Notes: generated by a model from the letters alone, not told the origin. A DNA stretch of 64,000 bases from Methylobacteriaceae bacterium (GCA_020638195.1 JACKJC010000002.1:434001-498000); one strand, 5' to 3'. Shown: positions 1 through 9,099, counted from the first letter of the stretch. Made by a program: numbers and translations.

Positions 1-1
1 C

Positions 2-919
2 CTGTCGCACGAAGGTGGTCTCGTGCTCGGCTTCGGAATGGTCGTGGCGACAGCGCTGCGCGGTTTTCGCGATGCGCGGTTTTTTCGCGCGCTCGCGAGT
101 TATGGGTTCGCCGTGGTCGCATGGCTTGTGGTCAATCAGGTCGCGCAACCCGATTCCTATTTCGGCGAAGTGCGGTTGCGCGCGGCCTCGGAATTTTTCG
201 AAGCTAAAATTTTTACGAGCCCGCTGCTGATGCTGTTGGTCTCGGCGCTCGTCGGCTATGCGCTCGCGCTTGCGGCGTTCTCACGCATCGCGTCGCGTCG
301 CGCGCCGCTAATCGCCTCGCTTGTCGTCCTGGCCGCGCTCGTCCTCTGGTGGGCGCGGTTCGATCCCGCGCTGCATGCCGACAACAGATATTACCTGCGC
401 ACGATCCTGCTGATCGGAACCTGCGCTTTCGCCGCGGCCGCCGGCCTGATGCGTCTCGCGGATGAGAAGACGGTCGTGTCGCGCATCGCGCCGCTCGCGC
501 GCGTGCTTGCCTTCCTGAAGACCGACTTTATCGCTCGTGGCGCCGTCGGCGCGATGTCGCTGGTTCTCGCCGTACACGGCGTCGAGGCCGCGAAATTCGT
601 CCACGGCTTCGTCGCATATCGCGCCGCCGTGCGGTCGTTGGCGACAGGCGACGCCGCCGATCCCGAACTCGGCGCGCCTTTCTTCGTATCGTCGAAACCC
701 ATTGCCGGCGATCTCGACCGCCTGTCCTGGTTCTCGACCACGCCATATCTCTCGGCGCTGGTCGCGGATTTCAAGCCGAAGCGGCTCGTGATCGATCCCA
801 AGGGCAATTACTTCTGGCTCTCCTGCGCGACCGCGACGCAGGCCGCGCGCGCGAGGCGCGCCGTGCCGGAAGAGACCCGCGAGATGATCCGCGTCTATTC
901 CTGCCTGCACCGGCGCTAG
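2..919 (+). CDS. Integral membrane protein of unknown function, 5' end cut by window
   Basis: The reading frame is open to the left edge, with in-frame codons for LSHEGG before the GTG at 23, so the gene very likely begins upstream. About 305 residues are visible. The N-terminal two thirds hold several hydrophobic segments (around VVATALRGF, LLMLLVSALVGYALALAAF, LIASLVVLAALVLWW, ILLIGTCAFAAAAGLM and AVGAMSLVLAVHGVEA). A soluble tail follows, containing two cysteines (WLSCAT and YSCLHRR). I do not recognise a family. Its stop overlaps the stop of the convergent MFS gene by 4 bp. The membrane location is clear from sequence; the function is unknown. Confidence 0.75.
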   Translation: MSHEGGLVLGFGMVVATALRGFRDARFFRALASYGFAVVAWLVVNQVAQPDSYFGEVRLRAASEFFEAKIFTSPLLMLLVSALVGYALALAAFSRIASRRAPLIASLVVLAALVLWWARFDPALHADNRYYLRTILLIGTCAFAAAAGLMRLADEKTVVSRIAPLARVLAFLKTDFIARGAVGAMSLVLAVHGVEAAKFVHGFVAYRAAVRSLATGDAADPELGAPFFVSSKPIAGDLDRLSWFSTTPYLSALVADFKPKRLVIDPKGNYFWLSCATATQAARARRAVPEETREMIRVYSCLHRR

Positions 920-2148
920 TCGTCCTTGCGCGGATCGAGGGCTGCGAGGACGGCGAGCGTGAGGCCGAGGGCGGCGACGCCGCACATGAAGAAATAGGCG
1001 TGGAGCCCATAGGCTTTCCACAGCGGCCCGCTCAGCACCGAGACGAGCGCGGTCGTCAGCGCATTGGCGCCGGAAATCCAGCCCTGCGCCTGCGCGCGGC
1101 GCGTCTCGCCGACGAGGCGCGTGAGCGCGAAGATGGAGCCGAGATGCGTCGCGGCGAAACTGAAGGCGTGCAGCGCCTGCGCGAGAAAGACGAGCGCGGT
1201 GCTGGTGGTGGACGCCATGACCATCCAGCGCAGAATGGCGAACAATGCGCCAGCAATCAGCAGGCCGTAGGCGCGGCTGGCGCCGCCGAAGCGGTTGGAT
1301 GCGACAAAGAAGGCGATCTCGGTCGCCACGCCCACCGCCCACAGCAGGCCAATGACAAAATCACTGTGTCCTTGTGCGCGAAAAGCGATGGAGCCGAACG
1401 TATAGACGACGGCATGGCTCGCCTGAATGAGCCCGGCGGCGAAAACGACGAGCACGACGACGCGCGGTCGCGCCACCTTCTCGAGCTTGATCGCGGCGCC
1501 GGCGCCGCCGGCGCGCGGATCCTTCGGCGCGAGCGCGAAGACGCCGGCCGTCGCCAGAGCCATCACGCCGGAGATGATGAAGATCATGCTGGCGGGTGAA
1601 AAAAGGCCGACGAACCAGCCGCCGACCAGCATCAAGACCAGCACGCTGACCGAGCCCGCGCCGCGCACCAGTCCGTAGTCGAGCAGGCGCTCGCCCGCCA
1701 CGACGCGACGGCGCGCCTCGCGCAACACGATGGCGTCGGTCAGCGCGATCATCGGTCCCTGGCCGAAGGCGCTGGCGACGATACAAAGAAAGACCAGCGT
1801 ATAGGCCGGCTGCACGAGGCCGGCGGCGAGGCTGGCGAGCGTCATGGCGACGCCGCAGAGCGCCAGCAGGCGCGCGGCCGCGCCCTTGCGATCGGCGAGC
1901 GGGGGCACCAGAAAATTGGCGAGGAAGCGCGCGATCGGCGTTGCGCCCTGGATCAGCGCGATGGATTCGGCGGCAAAGCCGATGCTGGCGTACCACAGCG
2001 GCAGAAACGGCAATTGCACGCCGATCGGCGCGAAGACCAGAAGGTTGAGCGCGGCGAGGCGTGACGCCGAGGCGCCGGTGTTCGGGGCGGCTTCGCGCAA
2101 GACATTTTCCCGGGACGAGAAGCGCCCAAGGGCGCCGGCCGCTCTCAT
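916..2148 (-). CDS. MFS transporter, HcaT/3-phenylpropionate-permease-like
   Basis: A polytopic carrier of about 410 residues with roughly twelve hydrophobic segments. The N-terminal part (LAALNLLVFAPIGVQLPFLPLWY) matches the start of the MFS_1-like family that includes the 3-phenylpropionate permease HcaT and nucleoside permeases. The substrate cannot be read from sequence. I chose the ATG at 2148; a TTG at 2193 in the same frame would leave only 13 bp to the divergent methyltransferase gene. It is convergent with the upstream membrane protein, overlapping it by 4 bp. Confidence 0.85.
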   Translation of the reverse strand: MRAAGALGRFSSRENVLREAAPNTGASASRLAALNLLVFAPIGVQLPFLPLWYASIGFAAESIALIQGATPIARFLANFLVPPLADRKGAAARLLALCGVAMTLASLAAGLVQPAYTLVFLCIVASAFGQGPMIALTDAIVLREARRRVVAGERLLDYGLVRGAGSVSVLVLMLVGGWFVGLFSPASMIFIISGVMALATAGVFALAPKDPRAGGAGAAIKLEKVARPRVVVLVVFAAGLIQASHAVVYTFGSIAFRAQGHSDFVIGLLWAVGVATEIAFFVASNRFGGASRAYGLLIAGALFAILRWMVMASTTSTALVFLAQALHAFSFAATHLGSIFALTRLVGETRRAQAQGWISGANALTTALVSVLSGPLWKAYGLHAYFFMCGVAALGLTLAVLAALDPRKDD

Positions 2149-2206
2149 ACCAGATTGCGCGGCGACGCGAAGCGCTGCATGGTCGCCGACCAAACGAGGA
2201 GCGCCC

Positions 2207-3223
2207 GTGAAATTCCCGACGACGATCGCCGGCAGCCTGCCGAAACCCGCATGGCTGGCCGAACCTGAGAAATTGTGGGGCGCCTGGCGCGCGGAAGGCG
2301 CCGAGCTCGACCGGTTGAAGCGCGACGCGACGCTCCTGTGGCTGAAGCTGCAAGAAGATTACGGCATCGACATCGTCGGCGACGGCGAGCAGTCGCGCAT
2401 CCATTTCGTGCACGGCTTTCTGGAACAGATCGAGGGCATCGACTGGGACAAGAAGACGGCGATGGGCATCCGCAACAATCGCTATGTCGTGGAAGTGCCG
2501 ACGGTGACGGCGCCGATCAGGCGCAAGCAGGCCGTGCATGCGAGGGAGGCGGCGGTCGCGCGCGAGCATACGAAGCGGAAACTCAAATTCACGCTGCCCG
2601 GCCCGATGACGATCTGCGACACGATCGCCGATGGACATTATGGACGGCGCGCTGACATGGCCATGGCTTTCGCACGCGCCTTGAACGAGGAGGCGCGCGA
2701 ACTCGAAGCGCTCGGCGTTGATGTCATCCAGTTCGACGAGCCGGCCTTCAACGTCTTCATGGGCGAGGTCGTCGACTGGGGCGTGCCGGCGCTGGAGGCG
2801 GCGATCGCGGGCCTCAAATGCGAGACAGCGGTGCACATCTGCTACGGCTACGGGATCGAGGCCAACATCAAGTGGAAGGAGACGCTGGGCGAGGAATGGC
2901 GCCAGTACGAGGCGATCTTCCCGGCGCTCAACAAATCCGCTGTTGGCGGCGTGTCGCTGGAATGCGCGGGTTCGAAGGTTCCGATCTCGCTGATCCGGTT
3001 GTTGTCTGACAAGCAAATTCTGGTCGGCGCCATCGATGTCGCGACGAGCAGGATCGAGACGCCGGAAGAGGTCGCCGCCGTCATGCGCGAGGCGATGCAG
3101 CACGCCGACTCCGAGCGGCTGCAATGCTCGACCAACTGCGGGCTGGCCCCGCTGCCGCGCGGCGTGGCGGAAGGCAAGCTCGCGGCGCTGGGGGCGGGGG
3201 CGCGGTTGTTGCGGGGGCTGTAG
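2207..3223 (+). CDS. Cobalamin-independent methionine synthase family protein (MetE C-terminal domain)
   Basis: A 338-residue protein equivalent to the catalytic barrel of MetE without its N-terminal half. The zinc/thiolate ligands are all recognisable: His210 and Cys212 (VHICYG), Glu252 (SLEC) and Cys311 (STNCGL). Family members of this size transfer a methyl group to a thiol such as homocysteine, or are related thiol alkyltransferases; the methyl donor is unclear for short MetE-like proteins. The GTG start is preceded by a good AGGAG at about 6 nt. It stands alone, divergent from the MFS gene. It could also be a coenzyme-M-type alkyltransferase homologue, which is less likely here. Confidence 0.85.
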   Translation: MKFPTTIAGSLPKPAWLAEPEKLWGAWRAEGAELDRLKRDATLLWLKLQEDYGIDIVGDGEQSRIHFVHGFLEQIEGIDWDKKTAMGIRNNRYVVEVPTVTAPIRRKQAVHAREAAVAREHTKRKLKFTLPGPMTICDTIADGHYGRRADMAMAFARALNEEARELEALGVDVIQFDEPAFNVFMGEVVDWGVPALEAAIAGLKCETAVHICYGYGIEANIKWKETLGEEWRQYEAIFPALNKSAVGGVSLECAGSKVPISLIRLLSDKQILVGAIDVATSRIETPEEVAAVMREAMQHADSERLQCSTNCGLAPLPRGVAEGKLAALGAGARLLRGL

Positions 3224-3230
3224 GGCTTTT

Positions 3231-3369
3231 CTCTCCCCGCTCGCGGCAAGGCGTCGCCAAAGGCGACGGGTCGGGGCGGTCGGGAATTGGCGCGATTGTT
3301 TCCGACAGCCGCAATCGGGCCCCGCGCGCAATGCCTGCGCACTGTGACCTCCCCGCGAGCGGGGAGGTA
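3231..3369. repeat. REP-like GC-rich inverted repeats
   Basis: The gap between the MetE-like gene and the XRE-cupin gene holds CTCCCCGCTCGCGG at 3233 and a perfect hairpin CCTCCCCGC-GA-GCGGGGAGG at 3348-3367. These are in inverted relation to each other. There is no T-run, so this looks like a dispersed palindromic unit rather than a classical terminator, although it lies between two convergent genes and could end transcription of both. Confidence 0.55.
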
Positions 3370-3380
3370 GGGAGCGCTCC

Positions 3381-3998
3381 TCACTCCATCACGGCCGCCT
3401 TCAAAATGCATACCATCGTCGCGTGCGCGGGCTTAGGCGAGCGGTTGCGGATGACATGCGGGCGGTCGCAGCGGTAGCGCAAAGTTTCGCCGGCCGCGGC
3501 TGTCTCGATCACGCCCGCGACTTCCACTTCCAGCTCGCCCGAGATCACCGACAGGCATTCGATCGAGCCGCGCTGATGCGGGTCGGAGGCCAGCACGCCG
3601 CCGGGCGCGGCGGTGAAATCGTACCATTGCAGCCATTCGACCGTCTTGATCCACCCGGTGATGGCGAGCTTGCACTTGCCGTCTTCCGACACGAGGATCG
3701 GCGTATCGCCGCGTGAAGACTTTTCGACGAACGGCTCGTCCTCGGTTCCCTGCAGCACGCGTTCGATCGAGACGTCGAGCGCCTGCGCCAGCCGCCAGAT
3801 GGTGGAGAGGGTCGGATTGGTCTCATTGCGCTCGATCTGCGAGATGATCGATTTGGCGACGCCGGATTGCTCCGAGAGATCGGACAGCGAAAGATTGTAG
3901 GCCTTGCGCAGGCGTTGCACGGTGCGTCCAAGCTGGCCGGAAACTGCTGTCGCGCCGGCCTCCAGCGCCTTCTGCTTGTCCTTGCCCTCGACGCCCAT
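3381..3998 (-). CDS. XRE-family transcriptional regulator with C-terminal cupin domain
   Basis: A 205-residue regulator. A helix-turn-helix at about residues 30-85 (GRTVQRLRKAYNLSLSDLSE, VAKSIISQIERNETNPTLSTIWRLA) is followed by a cupin_2 sensor domain ending in RYRCDRPHVIRN. This two-domain layout is typical of small-molecule-sensing repressors of amino-acid or polyamine metabolism; the ligand is unknown. I chose the ATG at 3998 because GGGAG sits about 6 nt upstream. The frame extends further upstream, but those residues are low-quality. It is divergent from the HupE-like gene, with a shared intergenic region of about 190 bp. Confidence 0.85.
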   Translation of the reverse strand: MGVEGKDKQKALEAGATAVSGQLGRTVQRLRKAYNLSLSDLSEQSGVAKSIISQIERNETNPTLSTIWRLAQALDVSIERVLQGTEDEPFVEKSSRGDTPILVSEDGKCKLAITGWIKTVEWLQWYDFTAAPGGVLASDPHQRGSIECLSVISGELEVEVAGVIETAAAGETLRYRCDRPHVIRNRSPKPAHATMVCILKAAVME

Positions 3999-4186
3999 GC
4001 CACTCCCGCTGTTCGGATCGTTCGGGATGATAGCCGATTTCGTTTGGAATAACGAACGAAAACTGGCCAGTGGCGCGGTATGGGCGCCTGCAAATGAGGC
4101 GCCGACTTTGCGCTGGCCCCTAGCTCGACCCATGCGAATTGCTCTAGCTTTTCGCCGCATGCCGATTTGGCCAATGGAGAAAGTCG

Positions 4187-4774
4187 ATGAAGGCGAAACC
4201 GATTGCCGCCGCCGTTCTGGTCCTTCTCGGCGCGACCGCGCCAGCGCTGGCGCACCCCGGCCATGGCGACGTACACGGGTTCATCCACGGGTTCGCGCAT
4301 CCTATCGGCGGGCTCGATCACGTGCTGGCGATGGTCGCAGTCGGCCTGTTCGCCGCGCATCTCGGCGGGCGCGCGCTCTGGGTCGTGCCGGCGGCCTTCG
4401 TCACCCTGATGGCGGTGGGAGGCGCGCTCGGCATGAATGGCGTCGGCTTGCCCTATGTCGAAACTGGCATTGCGCTGTCGGTCGTCGTGTTCGGGCTGAT
4501 GCTGGCCACGAGTCTTGCGCTTCCGGTCGGGCTCGCGGCCGGCCTCGTCGGTTTCTTCGCGATCTTCCATGGGCAGGCGCATGGCGCGGAACTGCCGGTG
4601 GGCGCGTCGGGTCTCGCCTTTGCGGCGGGCTTCATGATCGCCACGGCGGCGCTGCATGGGGCGGGAATCGGATTGGGCCTCGGCGCCGGGCGCGTAGCCT
4701 CGACGAAGGCTGTGCGAATCGGCGGCGCGGCCATGGCGGCGGCGGGCGTTGGGCTGCTGGCCGGGTGGATTTGA
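4187..4774 (+). CDS. hupE: HupE/UreJ family protein (probable metal permease)
   Basis: A 195-residue membrane protein with a signal peptide ending at ALA-HPGHG, so the mature N-terminus starts with a histidine-rich metal-binding stretch. The HupE hallmark HPIGGLDH follows, with a second motif FHGQAHG in a middle helix. Family members take up nickel or cobalt, usually beside hydrogenase or urease genes. Neither is in this window, so it acts as an orphan here. A GGAGA ribosome binding site precedes the ATG. The symbol reflects the family, not proven hydrogenase linkage. Confidence 0.85.
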   Translation: MKAKPIAAAVLVLLGATAPALAHPGHGDVHGFIHGFAHPIGGLDHVLAMVAVGLFAAHLGGRALWVVPAAFVTLMAVGGALGMNGVGLPYVETGIALSVVVFGLMLATSLALPVGLAAGLVGFFAIFHGQAHGAELPVGASGLAFAAGFMIATAALHGAGIGLGLGAGRVASTKAVRIGGAAMAAAGVGLLAGWI

Positions 4775-4812
4775 GCGCTTCTCCCTCCGCTGACGGGGAG
4801 GTGACAATATTC

Positions 4813-5760
4813 TCACCGCCCCATCGGCCGCTTCCGGATCAGCTTCAACTGCCGCTCGCGCCAGAGCACGAACAGCCCTGACGCGATGACGACGGCCGAG
4901 CCGATGAGGATCGCGATCGTCGGCTTTTCGTTGAAGAAGAGATAGCCGAGCATCACGGCCCAGATGATCGAGGTGTAGTCGAAGGGCGCGATCACGCTCG
5001 CCTCGGCGTAGCGCACGCAATCGGTCAGCCATATCTGGCCGACGCCGCCGAGCAGGCCGATCGCGATCAGCCGAAACAGATCGTACCAGTCGGGCGTCGC
5101 CCATTTCTGGGACTGGACGAAGTCCGCGAGCGGCGCGCCCGCCGGCCAGACGTAGCCAGCCGTCATCAGCAGGAAGCCGAAGATCGTCGTGAGGACGGAG
5201 AAGTAGAAAACGATCGCGCCGGTATATTCGCTGAGCGCGAGACGGCGCGTCTGGATGGTGGCCACCGCCGCGAAGGCCGCGCAGGAGACGGCGGCGAGCG
5301 CGCCGAGCCGCGAGCTGGAGCCTTGGCCCAGATGTTCGCCGACCATCACGATCACGCCGAGAAACCCGACTATGACGGCGGCCCAGCGATAGGCGCGCAC
5401 GGTCTCGCCGAGTACGAGCGCGGCGAGCGCCACCACCAGCAGCGGCGCCAGATAGCCGATGGCCGTGACATCGGGCAGCGGCAACAGCTCGACGGCGAGA
5501 AAATACGAGAACATGCCGCATGTGCCCGCAAGTCCGCGCCCCAGGTGACCCAGCGGGCGATGGGTGCGGATGGCGTGCGGGAACTCGCCGCGCGAACGCA
5601 GCCAGAAGACCAGCACGACGAGCGCGAACAGCGAGCGGAAGAAAACGATCTGCCCGATCGGATAGCCGTGCGTCAGCTTCGCGACCGTCGCCATCATGGA
5701 GAAGGCGAGGGCGGAGCCGACGCGCATCAGCACGCCCTTGGCGACGCCGGCGATTTTCAT
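4813..5760 (-). CDS. EamA/DMT-superfamily exporter
   Basis: A 315-residue protein with ten hydrophobic helices in two EamA repeats. The first repeat ends near LVVALAALVLGETV and the second near IIWAVMLGYLFFNEKPT; both carry the glutamate typical of this fold. Members export metabolites or take up compounds such as S-adenosylmethionine; the substrate is unknown. It begins 7 bp after the SDR gene on the same strand, so the two are probably co-transcribed. Confidence 0.88.
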   Translation of the reverse strand: MKIAGVAKGVLMRVGSALAFSMMATVAKLTHGYPIGQIVFFRSLFALVVLVFWLRSRGEFPHAIRTHRPLGHLGRGLAGTCGMFSYFLAVELLPLPDVTAIGYLAPLLVVALAALVLGETVRAYRWAAVIVGFLGVIVMVGEHLGQGSSSRLGALAAVSCAAFAAVATIQTRRLALSEYTGAIVFYFSVLTTIFGFLLMTAGYVWPAGAPLADFVQSQKWATPDWYDLFRLIAIGLLGGVGQIWLTDCVRYAEASVIAPFDYTSIIWAVMLGYLFFNEKPTIAILIGSAVVIASGLFVLWRERQLKLIRKRPMGR

Positions 5761-5767
5761 CTGAAGA

Positions 5768-6547
5768 TCAGATCACCGTATTGAAGGCGCCGCCGTCGAT
5801 CAGGAAGGACTGGCCGGTGATGTAGCCGGCATGCGCGCTGGCGAGAAAGGCGCAGAGCTTGCCGAACTCGTCCGCCGTGCCGAAGCGTTTGGCGGGGATG
5901 CCGGCCTCGCGCTGCCTGCGGAATTCCTCCGGCGTAATTCCCTTCATCGCCGCCATGCGGCCTGTGGCGCTGGCGATGCGGTCGGTGTCGAAGACGCCCG
6001 GCAGGATGTGATTGATCGTGACATTGCGGTCGACAAACTGCCGCGCCGCCGCCGCCAGAAAGGCGGTGAGGCCTGCGCGCGCGCCCGACGACAGGTCGAG
6101 GCCGACAAGCGAGGTGCGCACGGAGGCGGAGGTGATGTCGATGATGCGGCCGAAGCCGCGCTCGGCCATGCCGTCGATGACCGATTGCACGAGAATGATG
6201 GGCGTCATCATATTGGCGTCGAGCCCCGCGATCATTTCTTCGCGCGAAATCTGGCGGAAGTCTTTGGGCGGCGGGCCGCCATTGTTGTTGACGAGAATGT
6301 CCGGGGCGGGGCAGACCGACAGCAGCGCCTTGCGGCCTTCTTCCGTGCCGACGTCGCAGGCCACCGGCGTGATTTTCGCACCCGTGGCGGCGGCGATTTC
6401 CTTGGCGGCGGCCTCCAGCACATCGGCGTTGCGGCCGTTCATCACCACCTCGCAGCCGGCCTCGGCCAGGGCGCGGGCGCAGCCCTTGCCCAGCCCCTTG
6501 GAGGAGGCGCAGACGATGGCCTTGCGGCCGGCGATACCGAGATCCAT
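5768..6547 (-). CDS. Atypical short-chain dehydrogenase/reductase family protein
   Basis: A 259-residue Rossmann-fold protein. The coenzyme loop is altered (CASSKGLGKG instead of TGxxxGIG), while NNNGGPPP corresponds to the NNAG motif. Ser is present in ITSASV. The usual YxxxK pair is replaced: the site reads LSSGARAGL, with Ser for Tyr and Arg for Lys. It therefore belongs to a known branch of ketoacyl-reductase-like SDRs with an imperfect catalytic tetrad, whose reaction is not established. It has a good ribosome binding site (GAGGA) and lies upstream of the EamA gene in a probable operon. Confidence 0.88.
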   Translation of the reverse strand: MDLGIAGRKAIVCASSKGLGKGCARALAEAGCEVVMNGRNADVLEAAAKEIAAATGAKITPVACDVGTEEGRKALLSVCPAPDILVNNNGGPPPKDFRQISREEMIAGLDANMMTPIILVQSVIDGMAERGFGRIIDITSASVRTSLVGLDLSSGARAGLTAFLAAAARQFVDRNVTINHILPGVFDTDRIASATGRMAAMKGITPEEFRRQREAGIPAKRFGTADEFGKLCAFLASAHAGYITGQSFLIDGGAFNTVI

Positions 6548-6703
6548 GGCGTTTCCTCATTGTCGTGCGACGCCGGTCGCGTCGCGTACCTGGTTTCCGC
6601 ACGGCGCCGGCTGCGCCGCGTATTTGTCCTGTCATGCAGACGTTACGGGAATCTGGTCAATCCCGGCCGGGAACGAACCAGATCGAGATTAGGCCCCCCG
6701 ACA

Positions 6704-7501
6704 ATGTCGCGACAAGAGCCCGGCCGCTACCGCAGCCTTTTCATATCAGACGTGCATCTGGGGTCGCGCGGCGCCCAGGCCGAGCTGCTGCTCGACTTCC
6801 TGCGCCACAACGAGGCCGAGACCTGGTATCTGGTCGGCGATATCGTCGACGGCTGGAGGCTCAAGAAGGGCTGGTTCTGGCCGCAGGCGCACAATGACGT
6901 CGTGCAGAAACTCCTGCGCAAGGTGCGCCGCGGCGCGCGCATGGTCTATATCCCCGGCAATCACGACGAATTCGCCCGCGACTACGCAGGCCATTCCTTC
7001 GGCGGGGTCGAGGTAATGGAAAGCGCGATCCATCTGGCGGCGGACGGGCGCCGCCTGCTGGTGATCCACGGCGACCAGTTCGACGTCATCGTGCGCCACG
7101 CGCGCTGGCTCGCCTTTCTCGGCGACTGGGCCTACGAGACCGCGCTTCTCGTCAACGCTCATTTCAACCGTGCGCGGCGTCTGTTCGGCTTCGGCTACTG
7201 GTCCTTGTCGGCCTGGGCGAAACTGAAGGTCAAGAACGCCGTCAATTTCATCGGCGATTTCGAGGAGACGCTCGCCGCCGAGGCGCAGAAGCTGGGCGTC
7301 GATGGGATCGTCTGCGGCCATATCCATCATGCCGCGATCCGTCGCATCGGTGCGATCGACTATCTCAACAGCGGCGATTTCGTCGAGAGCTGCACCGCGA
7401 TCGCCGAGCATGCCGACGGAACTTTCGAGATCCTGCGCTGGCAGACGGTTCTCGTGCAACAGAGCGAGGCTGCGGCGGCGCCGGAGCCGGCGGCCGCCTG
7501 A
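6704..7501 (+). CDS. LpxH-like metallophosphoesterase (UDP-2,3-diacylglucosamine diphosphatase family)
   Basis: A 265-residue calcineurin-fold phosphoesterase. Metal-site motifs appear in order: SDVHLGS near residue 15, GDIVDGW, GNHDE, HGDQFD and the C-terminal GHIHHA. In LpxH proper this enzyme cleaves UDP-diacylglucosamine in lipid A synthesis at the inner membrane. Most alphaproteobacteria use LpxI for that step. Because this gene is fused translationally (TGATG) to a GT4 glycosyltransferase, it may instead serve a glycolipid pathway. I chose the ATG at 6704 because the long upstream extension of the frame is unrelated sequence. Confidence 0.85.
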   Translation: MSRQEPGRYRSLFISDVHLGSRGAQAELLLDFLRHNEAETWYLVGDIVDGWRLKKGWFWPQAHNDVVQKLLRKVRRGARMVYIPGNHDEFARDYAGHSFGGVEVMESAIHLAADGRRLLVIHGDQFDVIVRHARWLAFLGDWAYETALLVNAHFNRARRLFGFGYWSLSAWAKLKVKNAVNFIGDFEETLAAEAQKLGVDGIVCGHIHHAAIRRIGAIDYLNSGDFVESCTAIAEHADGTFEILRWQTVLVQQSEAAAAPEPAAA

Positions 7502-8556
7502 TGCGCGTCCTCGTCGTCACCGACGCCTGGAAGCCGCAGGTCAACGGCGTGGTGCATTCGCTGGAGGCCATAGCGCGCGAGGCGCCGGCGCTCGGCGCCG
7601 AGATCCACTTTTGCACGCCGGAGGGTTTTCCTACCGTCGGCTTGCCGAGCTACCGCGAGATCAGGCTGGCGATCGCTTCGCCGCGCGCGGTCGCGCAACG
7701 CATCGACGCCATCGGCGCCGATCATGTGCATATCGCGACCGAGGGTCCGCTTGGCCTTGCTGCGCGGCGCATCTGCCTGTTGCGGAAGGCGCCGTTCACC
7801 ACGAGCTATCACACCCGCTTTCCCGAATATCTGCATGCGCGCACGCACTTTCCGATGCGGTGGAGTTATGTGGCGTTGCGCGCCTTCCACAATGCGGGCG
7901 CGGGCGTCATGGCGTCCACGCCGCGCCTTGCGCGCGAATTGCAGGAGCGGGGCTTCCGCCGCATGATGATCTGGTCGCGCGGCGTCGACCACGAACTTTT
8001 TCGTCCTCGTCCGTCTGTCCTGAATCTGCCGCATCCGATTTTCTTCTACGCGGGGCGCGTCGCGATCGAAAAGAATCTCGAGGCCTTTCTGTCGCTCGAT
8101 CTGCCGGGCTCGAAAGTTGTGGTCGGCGACGGGCCCGCGCGGGCGGCCCTGCAGGCGGCCTTTCCCGAAGCGCATTTCCTGGGAATGCAGAAAGGCGAGA
8201 CGCTGGCGCAACTCTATGCGAGCGCGGACGTCTTCGTGTTTCCGAGCCGCACCGACACGTTCGGAATCGTCATGCTCGAGGCCATGGCGAGCGGTCTGCC
8301 GGTCGCGGCCTTTCCCGTGTCGGGCCCGCTCGATGTCGCGACGCCGGGGGCCGGCGTCCTGTCGGAGGATTTGCGCACGGCCTGCCTTGGCGCGCTCGAC
8401 CTGTCGCGCGAGGCGGCGCGCGCCCATGCGCTGCGCTACACATGGGCTGCCAGCGCGCGACAGTTTCTCGACAATATCGGAATCGCGCGGGCGGCCCGGC
8501 GCTCAGCAGAACAGCGCCAGCTTTTCCACGATCGGCAGACTGTCGAGGCGCGCTAG
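7501..8556 (+). CDS. GT4-family glycosyltransferase
   Basis: A 351-residue glycosyltransferase of the GT-B fold. The N-terminal acceptor domain shows the PQVNGVVHSL motif. The C-terminal donor domain has FYAGRVAIEKNLEAFL, a VVGDGPARAAL loop and the family signature SRTDTFGIVMLEAMASGLPV with the E-x7-E element. Relatives make glucosyl or mannosyl glycolipids. It overlaps the LpxH-like gene by one base, so the two are translationally coupled. The 3' end overlaps the convergent hypothetical gene by 54 bp, so its last 18 residues may be variable. Confidence 0.9.
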   Translation: MRVLVVTDAWKPQVNGVVHSLEAIAREAPALGAEIHFCTPEGFPTVGLPSYREIRLAIASPRAVAQRIDAIGADHVHIATEGPLGLAARRICLLRKAPFTTSYHTRFPEYLHARTHFPMRWSYVALRAFHNAGAGVMASTPRLARELQERGFRRMMIWSRGVDHELFRPRPSVLNLPHPIFFYAGRVAIEKNLEAFLSLDLPGSKVVVGDGPARAALQAAFPEAHFLGMQKGETLAQLYASADVFVFPSRTDTFGIVMLEAMASGLPVAAFPVSGPLDVATPGAGVLSEDLRTACLGALDLSREAARAHALRYTWAASARQFLDNIGIARAARRSAEQRQLFHDRQTVEAR

Positions 8557-9099
8557 CGCTTTCGCGCGAGGGTCGCGCGCGAAGTCCGAGGCGGCAGTCT
8601 CGCGCGTCGTTTCCCAGGGCGGCGTCGCGAGCGGCGGGGCCGTCGTCTTCGGCGCGAGGACCTCGCCATCCGCGCGCGACGGCCGCAGGCCGGCTGCTTC
8701 GCGTTCCAGTTCCGTGCAGAGGGCGGGATCGGCGCCATCCTCGCGCAGGCGCCACGCTATGTCGCTCAGACGTTCGGCGAGCGCCGCGTTCGCTTCAGCC
8801 GGCGCGACGAGCGCGCGTTCAGCTTGCGGCGCGACTTGTGGCGTCACTTGCGGCTCGGCGGTCGCCGCGGGCCCGCCTGCCATTATCGCCTCGAGCCGGT
8901 CGACGGCGTCTGTCAGGCGCTGCGTCTCGGCGGCGCGCTGGCGGCGGGCGTATTCCAGCAGGAACCAGCGGCCGCGCGCCGTTTCCATGACCGCCTGCTC
9001 GATCATGGAATAATCCGCCGATGAAAGCCCCGGCGGCGGCGTGATGAGGCTGAGGTCGTTCAAGACGCGTCGGTCCCGGGCCGCGAATCGCTTGGCCAA
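8503..9099 (-). CDS. Conserved alphaproteobacterial hypothetical protein
   Basis: A 198-residue soluble protein. The N-terminal part (LSSADYSMIEQAVMETARGRWFL) is a short helical motif that I associate with uncharacterised Hyphomicrobiales proteins and distantly with CheZ-like helices. The middle (about residues 75-110) is rich in Ala, Pro and Gln and probably disordered, and a second helical block follows. The start is uncertain: TTG at 9099 is used because no ATG occurs before residue 32. It overlaps the convergent glycosyltransferase gene by 54 bp at the 3' ends. The function is unknown. Confidence 0.6.
   Translation of the reverse strand: MAKRFAARDRRVLNDLSLITPPPGLSSADYSMIEQAVMETARGRWFLLEYARRQRAAETQRLTDAVDRLEAIMAGGPAATAEPQVTPQVAPQAERALVAPAEANAALAERLSDIAWRLREDGADPALCTELEREAAGLRPSRADGEVLAPKTTAPPLATPPWETTRETAASDFARDPRAKALARLDSLPIVEKLALFC

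Noticed and set aside
1361..3331. 656-codon minus-strand frame
   Set aside because: Runs antisense to the MetE-like gene and then in the wrong frame through the MFS gene; no family resemblance.
5831..6703. Long in-frame extension upstream of the LpxH-like start
   Set aside because: Antisense to the SDR gene; the hydrolase family begins at about 6704.
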